Of a stretch of DNA of 5,280 bases, positions 5,025 to 5,280 are shown piece by piece. Position 1 is the stretch's first letter, and each line of letters starts with the position of its first letter. The translations under genes and the position numbers were made by a program. Source of the DNA: Candidatus Methanofastidiosia archaeon. Lineage in GTDB: Archaea > Methanobacteriota_B > Thermococci > Methanofastidiosales > NM3. Location of the stretch: the NCBI GenBank assembly GCA_020854925.1, contig JAHKLV010000077.1, positions 1 through 5,280 of the forward strand, given 5' to 3'. The notes under the pieces were generated by a model. It saw only the letters and a program-made list of their open reading frames with translations. It did not search any database and was not told the DNA's origin.

Positions 5025-5280
5025 TTACTCGGCGGTGGCGGTAAGGGTGATGGACTCGAGGATCTCGTCGCCCATGCTCAGGCCCTCTGACTCTATCCAG
5101 AAGGAGATCGAGACGGTGTGGCCCACGGCGAGGTCGAAGGTGCAGGTAGGCACTACGACGGCGGGTCCTGCGGCCTCAGCCTGGAACAGGACGGCCCAGG
5201 CGTTGTCGCCTTCCCACGTGAGGGTGACCGAGACGGGCTGGGTGCCGTTGTTGGTGACGGTGAAGACGTCGGCGAAGTAG
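5025..5280 (-). CDS. Secreted DUF1102-like beta-sandwich protein (C-terminal part)
   Basis: A minus-strand frame is open from the right edge to a TAA at 5027-5025 and gives the last 84-85 residues; the start lies beyond the window. The piece reads as alternating beta strands: F-T-V-T-N-N-G-T-Q-P-V-S-V-T-L-T-W-E-G, then H-T-V-S-I-S-F-W-I-E-S, ending G-D-E-I-L-E-S-I-T-L-T-A-T-A-E. The N-N-G-T-x-x-V turn and the G-D-x-[IL]-L-x-[ST]-I-T tail resemble the archaeal DUF1102 family and other secreted, SipW/TasA-like beta-sandwich proteins. N-G-T is an N-glycosylation sequon. A lone Cys is present in P-T-C-T-F. Role unknown; a surface or extracellular structural protein is likely. The plus-strand frame through the same bases has no domain-like pattern and overlaps the terminator. 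The family name is tentative, the coding frame is well supported. Confidence 0.8.
   Translation of the reverse strand, partial: YFADVFTVTNNGTQPVSVTLTWEGDNAWAVLFQAEAAGPAVVVPTCTFDLAVGHTVSISFWIESEGLSMGDEILESITLTATAE

Noticed and set aside
4981..5280. Plus-strand open frame at the right edge
   Set aside because: It starts in the T-tract/hairpin terminator of the minus-strand gene and has no family-like sequence, while the minus frame reads as a clear beta-sandwich C-terminus.
1..5280. CRISPR array, tRNA, rRNA or insertion sequence
   Set aside because: No regularly spaced direct repeats, cloverleaf-like sequence, transposase motif or flanking terminal repeats were seen.

Overview
The window most likely comes from a euryarchaeon, probably a methanogen of the Methanomicrobia type; no single marker gene proves this. 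The supporting signs are TATA elements about 24-40 bases upstream of starts, GGTGAT-type ribosome binding sites that match an archaeal 16S 3' end, a DUF401 membrane protein, a secreted DUF1102-like beta-sandwich protein, and a short-signal lipoprotein with an I-A-G-C lipobox. Base composition is moderately GC-rich, with AT-rich promoters and T-rich terminators. No RNA genes, insertion sequences or CRISPR arrays were seen.

Layout. Bases 1-792 (+) hold the C-terminal 263 residues of a DUF401 membrane protein. A GC-rich stem-loop (799-830) and a weak TATA element separate it from a complete branched-chain amino acid aminotransferase (871-1932, +), which ends at a textbook hairpin plus T-tract terminator. 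Next comes an independent unit (2116-2919, +) encoding a protein read here as a degenerate CBS pair joined to a C-terminal HEPN-like helical domain with an R-N-x-x-x-H motif. A perfect 17-bp inverted repeat lies just upstream of its promoter. Then come a small lipoprotein of unknown function (3054-3659, +) with the strongest promoter in the window, and a single-domain cupin (3736-4086, +). The cupin converges on a minus-strand sugar-nucleotidyltransferase (4099-4947) across a 12-base gap that holds a two-way terminator. At the right edge is the C-terminus of a secreted DUF1102-like protein (5025-5280, minus), with its own GC hairpin and T-tract terminator.

How the genes relate. Almost every gene has its own promoter and terminator, so this looks like a row of single-gene units and not a pathway operon. 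BCAT serves Leu/Ile/Val metabolism. The nucleotidyltransferase probably supplies NDP-sugars for surface glycans or glycoproteins. The lipoprotein and the DUF1102-like protein act outside the membrane. The most unusual item is the CBS-HEPN protein with its palindromic upstream site: by family knowledge it could be a nucleotide-sensing RNase or RNA-binding protein. That function is inference from motifs only.
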